From Scopulibacillus_A cellulosilyticus (lineage in GTDB: Bacteria > Bacillota > Bacilli > Bacillales > Sporolactobacillaceae), in assembly GCF_042665295.1 (NCBI RefSeq), contig NZ_JBHTCO010000004.1, positions 62,001 to 126,000 on the forward strand: a DNA stretch of 64,000 nucleotides, given 5' to 3'. Below are positions 8,168 through 17,029 of this stretch, piece after piece. How positions within the stretch are numbered: the stretch's first letter is position 1; every line of letters begins with the position of its first letter. A program made the translations under genes and the position numbers. The notes under the pieces are model-generated. The model saw only the letters and a list, made by a program, of their open reading frames with translations, made no database searches and had not been told where the DNA came from.

Positions 8168-8884
8168 GTGAATTTTGTTATGGATTATATGCATCAATAT
8201 GGCTATGTTGTCCTTTTTGTCTCATTAATGCTGGAATTATTGGCTTTGCCGTTACCAACTGAAGTTCTGATGAGTTATTCCGGAGTCCTTATTTCCGAAG
8301 GGCATTTAAATTGGATAATGACCATTATAACAGCTGGACTCGGCGGTTCGGCTGGTATGACATTATCCTATTGGATTGGATATAAACTCGGCACACCATT
8401 TTTTGAAAAATATGGATACCGGATTCATATAGGACCCGAACGTTTGGAGAAAATGTCAAAATGGTTTAGAAGGTCCGGAAATAAAGTGATTATTATTGCC
8501 TATTTCATACCCGGTGTCAGGCATTTCACAGGTTATTTCTCCGGAATTACAAAAATTCCATTCCGCGTCTATGCGCCTTATGCTTATATTGGCGCCTTTA
8601 TATGGACAGGGATGTTTATATCTATAGGAAAAGTTATAGGACCAAGTTGGGATTTGTATTATAACTCAGCCAAAAAATATCTTGTTATCATTTGTGTCAT
8701 TGCGGCTTTAGCTGCCGTTATATTTTTCCTTTATCGAAAATATAAACAAACCATTATATCAAGCGGGCTGACAGTGGCAAACAAGCTGATAAATTTCTTT
8801 CACAAGCGGGGCCGGGCGGGATTGTATATTACCATTTGTCTCGTTATTAAATTAGCGGTTAAGTTGAAACGATTATTCATTTGA
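8168..8884 (+). CDS. DedA family membrane protein
   Basis: A 238-residue VTT/DedA protein, closely similar over its first 200 residues to the N-terminal half of the 6341-7645 protein (both have LMLELLALPLP, ISYWIGYKL or LSYWIGYKL, and FIPGVRHFTGYFSG). It starts with GTG eight bases after AAGGAGGG. Here the DedA domain is followed by only a short basic tail (GLTVANKLINFFHKRGR and on) where the other copy continues into PAP2, so it may be a shortened paralogue. Family members act as lipid transporters or scramblases; the substrate is unknown. A perfect 18-bp inverted repeat follows the stop. Confidence 0.88.
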   Translation: MNFVMDYMHQYGYVVLFVSLMLELLALPLPTEVLMSYSGVLISEGHLNWIMTIITAGLGGSAGMTLSYWIGYKLGTPFFEKYGYRIHIGPERLEKMSKWFRRSGNKVIIIAYFIPGVRHFTGYFSGITKIPFRVYAPYAYIGAFIWTGMFISIGKVIGPSWDLYYNSAKKYLVIICVIAALAAVIFFLYRKYKQTIISSGLTVANKLINFFHKRGRAGLYITICLVIKLAVKLKRLFI

Positions 8885-8892
8885 AGGGAAAC

Positions 8893-8940
8893 TGATTAAA
8901 AGTTTGAGAGGATAAAACAGTACTCTCAAACTTTTAATCA
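8893..8940. repeat. Perfect 18-bp inverted repeat after dedA
   Basis: TGATTAAAAGTTTGAGAG (8893-8910) and its exact reverse complement (8923-8940) are separated by 12 bases. It ends 43 bp before the next gene and lacks a proper T run on the plus strand, so it is either an atypical terminator or another structured element. Confidence 0.65.
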
Positions 8941-8983
8941 AGTCTACAAACTTTTATTACAAAAGCAATTTTAGGAGTTTGCT

Positions 8984-10672
8984 ATGAAGTCATATTGGTT
9001 GAAATTAAATAAGGAAACTAAATATATTATATTTTCAGCTCTAATCCTCATCATTTATCTTTCGCCGCTTTATATATTGGGCGATAATGCGCATATAAGA
9101 ATTCATGATAATCTCGATTCTAATATTACTTGGTATAAAGTGCTAGCCAGAAGCGGTGAGATTTTCGGGAATGTTAACGCAACGATACCGCAAATTATTA
9201 ATGGGCTGCCGCGAAATGCCTTTGATTCGCAATTTAGCGGGATCGTTTGGTTATATGCATTATTTCCAACAATGACGGCGTATGCTATAAGTCAAACGAT
9301 CACAAGAGTATTTGCCTTCATTGGTATGTATTTATTGTTAAAAACGTACTTTATCAAAGAAGAAAAACTATCATTTATACGTATAGGTGTATCACTTGCC
9401 TTTGCATTGACCCCTTTCTGGCCATCCGGAATGTTAAGCACCTTGGGCATGCCCTTGGCACTGTGGGCTTTTCTCAATATTAGAGCAAAGAATTCGACAT
9501 GGAAGGATTGGCTGACGCTTACATTATTGCCGCTATATTCGAGTTTTGTACTAGGCTTTTTCTTTTTTCTGACTGCAGTAGGTTTCCTTTGGCTGCGGGA
9601 TTTAATTGTTAAAAGAAAATGGCATTTGCGTTTTTTATTAAGTATTGCTTATATGACGGCGCTGTATCTTTTAGTTGAATATAGACTGGTTTATTCACTT
9701 TTAATACCGCAGCCGCCGACGAACCGAAATGAGTTTGTGGAATCGACAAATGGGTTCTGGGATACGATACGCCTGGTCTTTAAAAACTTTTTTATGGGCC
9801 ATACCCATGTGATGACCTTGCACACCTATTTTATATTGCCTGTATTATTTCTTGTTCTATTTTTGATAATTAAAGAAAGATCGTGGAAAGAAGAGAAATA
9901 TTTCGTCTATCTCATGGTGTTAAATTTTCTTTTGTCTGTCTGGTATGCTTTTTGGTTTTACAAAGGCTGGCAGCCGATCAAAGAAAAAATTTCGCTTTTA
10001 GATACATTCAATTTTTCCAGATTTCATTTTTTGCATCCTATAGTTATCTATCTTTCTTTTGCGTTGGCGTGCCGGTTTCTTTGGCATAGGAGGAAGGCTT
10101 GGAAAAAGATTGCGATTATTTTTTTATCGCTTCAATTAATTTTACTGTTCTGTTATAACGAGGAAATTCGTTATAGAGTCATAGGTTATCCGTCTGTCAA
10201 ACAGTTTTACTCAACGCACTTATTTGAAAAAATTGATCATTATATTGGAAAGCCAAAAAGTTCCTATCGTGTCGCAAGTATTGGACTTCATCCGTCCATT
10301 GCTCAATATAACGGTTTCTATACGATTGATACTTATAACAATTTTTATCCTCTTACATATAAACATCAGTTCCGGAAAATAATCGCAAAGGAACTGGATA
10401 AGAATCATACGTTAAGAGATTACTTCGATGATTGGGGCGGAAGATGTTATATTTTCGCGGCTGAATTAGGAAAAAATTATATGTTTGAAAAGGATTCTTC
10501 TAAGAAAATTTATCACTTGCAGTTAAATATGCATGCTTTTAAGAAATTAGGCGGCCAGTATATCTTTTCAGCTGTTCCGATTGTAAATGCTAAGCAGGAT
10601 GGGCTTAAATTTATGAGATCTTTTACCGATTCACAGTCAGTTTGGAAAATCTATCTTTATAAAGCGAAATAA
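8984..10672 (+). CDS. Polytopic membrane protein, DUF6044/YkoS type
   Basis: A 562-residue protein with about ten membrane segments and a soluble C-terminal part of about 150 residues. The early extracellular loop HDNLDSNITWYK and the GT-C-like layout recall lipid-linked sugar transferases and YfhO-like proteins. Length, features and neighbours fit B. subtilis YkoS, which lies next to the glycosyltransferase YkoT. A GT2 transferase and a GtrA flippase follow at once, so it may be the final transferase that moves a sugar from undecaprenyl phosphate to a surface polymer. That role is inferred. Confidence 0.75.
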   Translation: MKSYWLKLNKETKYIIFSALILIIYLSPLYILGDNAHIRIHDNLDSNITWYKVLARSGEIFGNVNATIPQIINGLPRNAFDSQFSGIVWLYALFPTMTAYAISQTITRVFAFIGMYLLLKTYFIKEEKLSFIRIGVSLAFALTPFWPSGMLSTLGMPLALWAFLNIRAKNSTWKDWLTLTLLPLYSSFVLGFFFFLTAVGFLWLRDLIVKRKWHLRFLLSIAYMTALYLLVEYRLVYSLLIPQPPTNRNEFVESTNGFWDTIRLVFKNFFMGHTHVMTLHTYFILPVLFLVLFLIIKERSWKEEKYFVYLMVLNFLLSVWYAFWFYKGWQPIKEKISLLDTFNFSRFHFLHPIVIYLSFALACRFLWHRRKAWKKIAIIFLSLQLILLFCYNEEIRYRVIGYPSVKQFYSTHLFEKIDHYIGKPKSSYRVASIGLHPSIAQYNGFYTIDTYNNFYPLTYKHQFRKIIAKELDKNHTLRDYFDDWGGRCYIFAAELGKNYMFEKDSSKKIYHLQLNMHAFKKLGGQYIFSAVPIVNAKQDGLKFMRSFTDSQSVWKIYLYKAK

Positions 10673-10692
10673 AGGTACCCGAGGTGATCAAT

Positions 10693-11700
10693 GTGAAATA
10701 CCCAATATTAACGATTGTCGTTCCATGTTTTAATGAGGAAGAAGTGTTCAAGGAGACGGCAAAACAACTATCTTCCGTTTTGAAAAATTTAGAAGAACAA
10801 ACTTTTATAGATTCCAAAAGTAAAATCCTATTTGTTGATGATGGAAGCAGTGACGGGACATGGTCTTTAATAGAGGAAGAGAGTTCGTTAAATGATTATG
10901 TAACAGGGATAAAGCTTTCCCGTAACGTCGGGCATCAGAATGCCCTTTTGGCTGGGCTTGAAACAGCAAAAAACATGTCGGATTGTGTGATTTCGATTGA
11001 TGCAGATCTGCAAGATGACATCTCAGTTATCAAGGATTTTATCGTTAAATACCATGAAGGATATGACATCGTATACGGCGTTCGCAAAAGACGGGAGACA
11101 GATACTTTTTTCAAACGGTCAACAGCGAGAGGTTTTTACCGTTTGATGCGTAAAATGGGCATTCACCTGATCCCGGATCACGCTGATTTTCGTTTGATGT
11201 CGAAACGTGCGCTTGATGAGTTAAGTCATTATCAGGAAGCTAATCTATTTCTGCGCGGGATCGTTCCCCTTATTGGTTTTAAATCGGCCAAAGTCATGTA
11301 TGACCGGAAAGAACGATTTGCAGGAACTTCTAAATATCCTTTGAAGAAAATGCTGTCATTTGCCTTTGACGGCATCACATCGTTTAGTGTCACACCGATT
11401 AGATTGGTTACTTTGATAGGCGCTTTCTCCTCCTTGTTAAGTATATGTGCTGCCGGCTACGCTTTTATTCAAGAATTGCTTGGACATACCGAGTCAGGCT
11501 GGACATCGCTAATGATTTCGATTTGGCTGATCGGCGGCTTACAGCTTATGGGGATAGGATTAATCGGAGAGTATATAGGAAAAATCTTCAATGAAACAAA
11601 AAGGCGGCCAAAATATGCAATTGAAACAGACCTATATTCACATGAAAAAGCAAGCCTCCCGCATCAAAAACAAGGGGTTTTTGAGGTGGAAAAGTGGTGA
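10693..11700 (+). CDS. Family 2 glycosyltransferase, GtrB/YkoT type
   Basis: Predicted polyprenyl-phosphate sugar transferase of 335 residues, using a nucleotide sugar at the cytosolic face. The GT-A fold shows VVPCFNEEE, VDDGSSDGTW, then the metal-binding DADLQDD, and two C-terminal membrane helices as in GtrB/DPM1-like enzymes. GTG 10693 follows GAGGTGATC; the GTG at 10684 is part of that ribosome site. It lies between the DUF6044 gene and gtrA with gaps of about 20 and 4 bp, one operon. Closest familiar relative: B. subtilis YkoT. Confidence 0.88.
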   Translation: MKYPILTIVVPCFNEEEVFKETAKQLSSVLKNLEEQTFIDSKSKILFVDDGSSDGTWSLIEEESSLNDYVTGIKLSRNVGHQNALLAGLETAKNMSDCVISIDADLQDDISVIKDFIVKYHEGYDIVYGVRKRRETDTFFKRSTARGFYRLMRKMGIHLIPDHADFRLMSKRALDELSHYQEANLFLRGIVPLIGFKSAKVMYDRKERFAGTSKYPLKKMLSFAFDGITSFSVTPIRLVTLIGAFSSLLSICAAGYAFIQELLGHTESGWTSLMISIWLIGGLQLMGIGLIGEYIGKIFNETKRRPKYAIETDLYSHEKASLPHQKQGVFEVEKW

Positions 11701-11704
11701 TTAA

Positions 11705-12130
11705 ATGAACCGTTCTTTTTTCCGTTTTCTTTTGGTTGGTGTTTTTAACACAATCATCGGACTTTCAATCATGTTTTTATGCCTCCATGTGCTTGGATTT
11801 TCATACTTTTTATCAACAGCTATTGGCAATACGATTGGTGCAATAGTCAGTTACACGTTAAATAGAAGATACACGTTTAAAAGTAATAAATCTATCAGTA
11901 AGAGCGGCTTTCTTTTCATCATTGTGGTGGGATCCTGTTATATTATTTCCTATTATTTAAGCATGGTTATCTCCACTTGGATTTCAAAGTTTTTTTACAC
12001 ATTTCCAAGAGATGATGCAGCCGCTTTGTTAGGCGCAGTTCTATACACGGTCACCAACTACTTTGGACAAAAGTTTATTGTATTTCAAAATAATAGTGAG
12101 AAGAATGTTAAAAAGAATATAAGGACTTAA
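11705..12130 (+). CDS. GtrA-like flippase
   Basis: A 141-residue membrane protein with four helices typical of the GtrA family (FLLVGVFNTIIGLSIMF, then GNTIGAIVSYTLNRRYTF). GtrA proteins are thought to turn over undecaprenyl-phosphate-linked sugars from the inner to the outer leaflet. It starts four bases after the GT2 gene, so translation is probably coupled. With the GT2 and DUF6044 proteins it makes a three-part glycosylation set like gtrA/gtrB/gtr(type). The decorated polymer is unknown. Confidence 0.9.
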   Translation: MNRSFFRFLLVGVFNTIIGLSIMFLCLHVLGFSYFLSTAIGNTIGAIVSYTLNRRYTFKSNKSISKSGFLFIIVVGSCYIISYYLSMVISTWISKFFYTFPRDDAAALLGAVLYTVTNYFGQKFIVFQNNSEKNVKKNIRT

Positions 12131-12204
12131 GAGGTAAAAGTGATTTTTATTTTTAGGAAGAAAATATATGAAGCCGTATGTTATGGGAGAGGAAATTGAT
12201 TATC

Positions 12205-12825
12205 ATGTTGCATCAAATTACGGAGTGGCTTGGCTCCTTTACAACAGACTTAATTACAGCATTTGGTTATTGGGGGATCTTTTTTGGGATGGCAATTGAA
12301 AGTGCCTGTATTCCACTGCCGAGTGAGGTTATTTTACTTTTTGGCGGATTTTTAGCCGTGCAAGGGAAATTAACTTTTTGGCTTGTAGTTTTGGCAGGCG
12401 TTTTGGGAAATTTAACTGGATCAATCTTAACTTTCTGGATTGGAAAGAAAGGCGGGCGTACCTTTCTGGAGAAATACGGTAAATACGTATTGATTAATAA
12501 GAAACATTTAGATACTGCTGATCGTTGGTTTAATAAATATGGAGATTGGGCAACTTTTTTCGGACGGATGTTACCGGTTATTCGAACTTTTATCTCTTTG
12601 CCTGCCGGGGTTGTCCGAATGAGATTTAAGCGTTTTTTAACCTTTACTCTTTTGGGCTGTATTCCTTGGAATATTGTTATCACTTACCTTGGCTGGAAGT
12701 TAGGACAGCATTGGGAGGAAGCTCAGCAGTATCTTAAACCGCTCAGTTATATTGCTGTCCTGTTAATTATTGCATTGGCAGCACGAATTGTTGTTAAGAC
12801 AATACGCAAAAGACGGCTGGAGTAA
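12205..12825 (+). CDS. DedA family membrane protein
   Basis: A 206-residue DedA/VTT protein of the standard single-domain form, with ACIPLPSEVILLFGGFLA and the conserved FFGRMLPVIRTFISLPAG. It differs clearly from the two DedA paralogues at 6.3-8.9 kb and looks like the widespread Bacillus type. The start is uncertain: GGGAGAGG at 12185-12192 lies 12 bases before ATG 12205 and three before TTG 12196; I chose the ATG. Role in membrane lipid balance or undecaprenyl-phosphate recycling is possible from the family. Confidence 0.88.
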   Translation: MLHQITEWLGSFTTDLITAFGYWGIFFGMAIESACIPLPSEVILLFGGFLAVQGKLTFWLVVLAGVLGNLTGSILTFWIGKKGGRTFLEKYGKYVLINKKHLDTADRWFNKYGDWATFFGRMLPVIRTFISLPAGVVRMRFKRFLTFTLLGCIPWNIVITYLGWKLGQHWEEAQQYLKPLSYIAVLLIIALAARIVVKTIRKRRLE

Positions 12826-12912
12826 AAATTCCGTATGGGTATGAATAATCTGAATATAATGATAAGATTTAAATACCGAAGCTAAAATCTTACCCTTATT
12901 GGAGGAATGCTT

Positions 12913-14163
12913 ATGCCAAAAAGTGACAACGTGATGATTATTGGAGGCGGTATCGGAGGACTGGTGACGGCATTAAATCTTCATAAAGCCGGATTCTCTG
13001 TCCGTGTATTTGAAAGCGTTGAAAATATTCGTGAATTAGGTGTAGGTATTAATTTGCTGCCGCACGCTGTCCGTGTTCTGACTCATCTTGGTTTATCGGA
13101 TGAACTTGCTAAAGAAGGGCTGCCAACGTCTGAGCTCATTTATTGTAATAAATTTGGACAAAAAATTTGGCAAGAGCCGCGCGGGAAGGCTGCCGGTTAC
13201 AAGTGGCCTCAATACGCCGTTCATAGAGGCCGTTTGCAGATGCTGCTTCTCCGGATTACAAAACAACGATTAGGTGAGGATGCGATAAAAACCGGGCATC
13301 ATTTAACATCATTTCATGCTGACGAAAACGGAGTTACAGCCCATTTTGAAAATCGTAAAACGGGCAGACAAATAGGTTCATATAGAGCCGATTGCATGAT
13401 TGGAGCTGATGGTATTCATTCTGCTGTTCGCCGCAGCTTTTATCCTGACGAAGGTCCGCCGAAATTCAGCGGTAACATCATGTGGCGGGGCCTCAGTAAA
13501 TGTCCTTCCTTTCTTACCGGCCGCTCTATGGTTATGATAGGCCATTTGAAACAAAAGTTTGTTGCTTATCCGCTTCGTCCCCAGCAAGAAAATAAAGGGG
13601 AGGCACTGATTAATTGGATTGCCGAACTGCGTATCAATAGCGATGTGCCTCCTAAAAGGGATTGGAATCGTGAAGCCAATAAGGCGGATTTTGCTCCATC
13701 ATTTTCAAATTGGAGATTTGATTGGCTGGATGTCCCTAAGATCATCAATGCGGCTTCAGCTGTCTACGAATTTCCAATGACAGACCGTGACCCGCTGCCT
13801 CGTTGGAGTTTTGGACGGGTAACTTTGCTTGGCGACGCTGCTCATCCTATGTATCCTATCGGGTCGAACGGTGCTTCTCAAGCCATGCTTGATGCTGAGG
13901 CCTTAACGAAAGCTCTGCTTAATCAACCAGATGTGAAAACCGCTTTCAGGCAATACGAAGCTGCCCGGCTGGAAACAACTGCTTCCATTGTAGAAAGCAA
14001 CCGGAAGCTGGGACCTGAGCGTGCCATGCAGATAGTGGAAGACCGGGCGCCAAATGGGTTTACTGATATTAATGAGGTTATCTCACGCAAGGAACTGGAG
14101 GCTATTTCTAATAAGTACAAGCAATTAGCCGGATTTGACAAAGAGACGCTTAATGCTCGTTAG
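12913..14163 (+). CDS. FAD-dependent aromatic-ring monooxygenase
   Basis: A 416-residue class A flavoprotein hydroxylase. It has the FAD-binding GGGIGG near residue 12, the DG motif GADGIHSAVR and the GD motif GDAAHPMYPIGSNGASQA. These enzymes use NAD(P)H and O2 to hydroxylate aromatic acids; the GSNGASQA form is seen in PhzS/salicylate-hydroxylase-like proteins. The substrate cannot be read from sequence. ATG 12913 lies six bases after GGAGGA; ATG 12907 abuts it. It is followed by a strong terminator and seems to be transcribed alone. A link to the kynurenine genes 38 kb away is possible but unsupported. Confidence 0.85.
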   Translation: MPKSDNVMIIGGGIGGLVTALNLHKAGFSVRVFESVENIRELGVGINLLPHAVRVLTHLGLSDELAKEGLPTSELIYCNKFGQKIWQEPRGKAAGYKWPQYAVHRGRLQMLLLRITKQRLGEDAIKTGHHLTSFHADENGVTAHFENRKTGRQIGSYRADCMIGADGIHSAVRRSFYPDEGPPKFSGNIMWRGLSKCPSFLTGRSMVMIGHLKQKFVAYPLRPQQENKGEALINWIAELRINSDVPPKRDWNREANKADFAPSFSNWRFDWLDVPKIINAASAVYEFPMTDRDPLPRWSFGRVTLLGDAAHPMYPIGSNGASQAMLDAEALTKALLNQPDVKTAFRQYEAARLETTASIVESNRKLGPERAMQIVEDRAPNGFTDINEVISRKELEAISNKYKQLAGFDKETLNAR

Positions 14164-14178
14164 TTTTCTAACATTTAA

Positions 14179-14217
14179 GGCCTCTCTCAACTCTAAAGTT
14201 GGGGGAGGCTGTTTTTT
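14179..14217 (+). terminator. Terminator after the FAD monooxygenase gene
   Basis: GCCTCTCTCAACT (14180-14192) pairs with AGTTGGGGGAGGC (14197-14209), G-U pairs included, followed by GTTTTTT. Confidence 0.85.
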
Positions 14218-14390
14218 ATGTAAAATATCAGGATAACCTTTTCTATAAAAAAGTAAAGATTAAAAAACTTGTCGAATTTTATATAAAAAAGTCATATTTG
14301 TATGGATTAATGGAGAAAGTTGAATTATAGTAGACCTTGATACAAATGAAAAAGCGTATTCAATAATCCTTTGCGAGGGAGAGAAGGTTT

Positions 14391-15332
14391 ATGACAAAAA
14401 AAGTATATTTTAATCATGATGGCGGTGTCGATGATCTCGTATCGTTATTGCTGCTGACACAAATGGAAGACGTTGAGGTCATCGGCGTATCTGTCATCCC
14501 TGCCGACTGTTATCTGGTTCCCGCTGTATCGGCAAGCAGAAAAATTATTGATCGATTTGGAAAGTATGACATAGAGGTAGCACAATCTGATTCACGCGGG
14601 AAAAATCCGTTTCCGGCTGATTGGCGTATGCATGCTTGGTATGTTGATGCACTTCCTATTTTAAATGAACAAAAAGAAGTAAAAACACCCTTAGCTTCTC
14701 AGCCGGCACACTTACATATGATCGAAAAAATAAGAGAGAATCAAGATAAAACCACGCTGTTGTTTACCGGGCCTCTTACTGATTTAGCCCGCGCATTAGA
14801 TGCGGCTCCTGACATTGAGGAGAAAATTGAAAAACTTGTATGGATGGGGGGCACTTTTTTACAAGAAGGAAACGTGCATGAGCCTGAGCATGATGGAACG
14901 GCGGAATGGAACGCTTTTTGGGATCCGCAAGCAGCAGCGCGCGTTTGGGAATCTGATATTGAGGTTGACATGATTGCTTTAGAAAGTACAAATCAAGTAC
15001 CGCTTACAATAGATGTGCGAGATCGTTGGGCTTCTCTTCGTAAATACCCGGCCATTGATTTTGTTGGACAATGTTACGCGATGGTACCGCCTCTTGTGCA
15101 TTTTGTGACGAATTCAACCTATTTTTTGTGGGATGTACTGACTACAGCCTTTATTGGTAAACCGGAATTAGTTAAACAAAAAACAGTTAAAAGTATTGTT
15201 CATACAGACGGACCAAGTCAAGGCCGCACAGAAGAAAGTGAACAAGGGAGATCGGCACAGCTCGTATATGATGTGTGTGCAGACGATTTCTTTGACTACA
15301 TCATTGAGTTATTAAAAAAACATAGTGAGTAA
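14391..15332 (+). CDS. Nucleoside hydrolase (inosine-uridine type)
   Basis: A 313-residue enzyme that splits the N-glycosidic bond of nucleosides to ribose and base. The calcium-binding N-terminus reads HDGGVDD in place of the usual DTDPGxDD, still with three Asp. FTGPLTDLARAL, KLVWMGGTF and the later WNAFWDPQAA block are typical of the family. GAGGGAGAGAAGG precedes the ATG. The next gene is a CNT nucleoside transporter, so the pair probably takes up and breaks down nucleosides. The altered first motif places it in a subgroup of less certain substrate range. Confidence 0.88.
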   Translation: MTKKVYFNHDGGVDDLVSLLLLTQMEDVEVIGVSVIPADCYLVPAVSASRKIIDRFGKYDIEVAQSDSRGKNPFPADWRMHAWYVDALPILNEQKEVKTPLASQPAHLHMIEKIRENQDKTTLLFTGPLTDLARALDAAPDIEEKIEKLVWMGGTFLQEGNVHEPEHDGTAEWNAFWDPQAAARVWESDIEVDMIALESTNQVPLTIDVRDRWASLRKYPAIDFVGQCYAMVPPLVHFVTNSTYFLWDVLTTAFIGKPELVKQKTVKSIVHTDGPSQGRTEESEQGRSAQLVYDVCADDFFDYIIELLKKHSE

Positions 15333-15424
15333 ATAATGGTAATGGACAAGGTTAATTGATCAGAGAAAAATAAAACCGTATCACCGGATTTTGGTGACTA
15401 TAACGCTTCATAGGAGGATAATTA

Positions 15425-16606
15425 ATGAAAATAGTAATGTTTATAGTGGGGCTTGTTGTCGTTTACTTGCTTGCGCTTCTTGTAAGCAGTGACCGAAAAA
15501 AGATTAAATACAAGCCAATTATAATTATGATTATTATAGAATTAATTCTGACTTATATATTGCTGAGTACGAGATTTGGAGCAATACTCGCAAAAGGCTT
15601 ATCTGATTTCTTTGCTAATTTATTAGCAACTGCCGGGGCGGGGATTAACTTTGTGTTTGGCGGGCTGGCCAATAAAGGACAAGCACCTTTTTTCTTAAAC
15701 GTTTTATTGCCGATTATTTTTATCGCGATCATCATTGGCATTTTACAGTACCTAAGAATTTTACCGCTTATTATCAGGGGTGTCGGCTGGTTATTAAGTA
15801 AAGTCAATGGATTGGGAAAATTAGAATCTTATAACGCTGTTGCAGCGGCAATCGTTGGTCAAGGGGAAGTATTCATTACCGTAAAAGATCAATTAAGCAA
15901 GCTGCCAAAAAACCGTTTATACACACTTTGTGCCTCGTCAATGTCAACGGTTTCAATGTCTATCGTCGGCTCGTATATGAAAATGATTGAACCAAAGTAC
16001 GTTGTAACTGCGATTGTTCTAAACCTTTTCAGCGGCTTTATTATTGTTCATATTATTAATCCGTATACAATAAGTAAAGAGGAAGATATTTTAGAAATTA
16101 ATGAAGCAGCAAAAGAGTCATTCTTTGAAATGTTAACGGAGTATATTTTACTCGGTTTTAAAATGGCGGTTATTATTGCTGCAATGCTTATTGGCTTTGT
16201 TGCGCTTATGGCAGCGATAAACAATCTTTTCTCGTTTTTCTTCCATATCACGTTCCAACAAATTTTAGGTTATATTTTCTCACCGTTGGCATTTGTCATG
16301 GGTATACCTTGGCACGATGCTGTGCAGGCCGGCAATATTATGGCTACCAAGCTTGTCACAAATGAGTTTGTTGCTATGATTGATTTAACAAAAGTTCAGC
16401 AACACCTGTCCGCGCGTACTGTTGGCATTATTTCAGTATTTCTTGTTTCGTTTGCCAACTTCTCGTCTATTGGTAATATAGCAGGCGCAACAAAAGGAAT
16501 CAGTGACAAACAGGGGAATCAAGTGGCGCAGTTTGGTTTGAAATTATTGTATGGTGCAACATTAGTTAGTGTTTTATCAGCAATCATAGTGGGAGTTATG
16601 ATATAG
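15425..16606 (+). CDS. Concentrative nucleoside transporter (CNT/NupC family)
   Basis: A 393-residue proton- or sodium-driven nucleoside importer. It has three N-terminal helices, the Gate/core region with NAVAAAIVGQGEVFITVK (the GQ-E nucleoside-binding motif), SMSTVSMSIVGSYMKM, and the C-terminal NFSSIGNIAGATKGI, all typical of CNT proteins such as B. subtilis NupC and NupG. GGAGG lies nine bases before the ATG. It follows the nucleoside hydrolase after a 92-bp gap and ends in a strong terminator. Confidence 0.92.
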   Translation: MKIVMFIVGLVVVYLLALLVSSDRKKIKYKPIIIMIIIELILTYILLSTRFGAILAKGLSDFFANLLATAGAGINFVFGGLANKGQAPFFLNVLLPIIFIAIIIGILQYLRILPLIIRGVGWLLSKVNGLGKLESYNAVAAAIVGQGEVFITVKDQLSKLPKNRLYTLCASSMSTVSMSIVGSYMKMIEPKYVVTAIVLNLFSGFIIVHIINPYTISKEEDILEINEAAKESFFEMLTEYILLGFKMAVIIAAMLIGFVALMAAINNLFSFFFHITFQQILGYIFSPLAFVMGIPWHDAVQAGNIMATKLVTNEFVAMIDLTKVQQHLSARTVGIISVFLVSFANFSSIGNIAGATKGISDKQGNQVAQFGLKLLYGATLVSVLSAIIVGVMI

Positions 16607-16617
16607 TTAATTATAAA

Positions 16618-16652
16618 AGTCCATAAGATTCATGATCTTATGGACTCTTTTG
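16618..16652 (+). terminator. Terminator after the nucleoside transporter gene
   Basis: AGTCCATAAGATTCATGATC is the first part of a near-perfect hairpin closed by the CTTATGGACT arm ending at 16646, followed by CTTTTGC. The CATAAGA/TCTTATG core recurs in the terminator at 19683. Confidence 0.85.
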
Positions 16653-16691
16653 CATTTACTTCCAATGGTTTTATGCTGAAAATAAATAACA

Positions 16692-16735
16692 TGTATAAAA
16701 GTATGTCATCGAAAAAAGATTATAAACAGGATTAT
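16692..16735 (+). promoter_or_regulatory. Candidate sporulation-type promoter block, copy 1
   Basis: TGTATA (16692-16697) and, 18 bp on, AAGATTA (16716-16722), then TAAACAGGAT. The -35-like part fits the sigma-G consensus GHATR; the -10-like part matches CATDHTA at five of seven places. The same block with the same spacing occurs before the germination operon (19751). The rest of the 16653-17029 interval shows no other clear gene or structure. Confidence 0.45.
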
Positions 16736-17029
16736 TTTTACTTTCTGTTTCCGTAATAAAGAAAACTTGCCGAATACTAAAAGTATAAAAAAGTTAATAG
16801 GGTATCATTTGTACTTTTGTTTATATTAATTATAAACGTCTATGAACTTTTATTTCTAATTTGCCGTCCTTTTTAAGAGGGGGAGAAGCAGCTGTTGGCA
16901 AGAGGTCAAGGAAGACTTTGAACAATGGCACATTATTCATCATATTAGTCACAGAGGTAAAAAGTGAATAAGGATTAGACAGCTCAAGTAAGCTTTTTAT
17001 AATAATAAAAGAAGGAAAGGCAGAGTCAT

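Noticed and set aside
12267..12683. Antisense frame of 138 codons in the DedA gene
   Set aside because: The sense frame is a clear DedA protein; the antisense translation is Lys/Pro-rich without motif.
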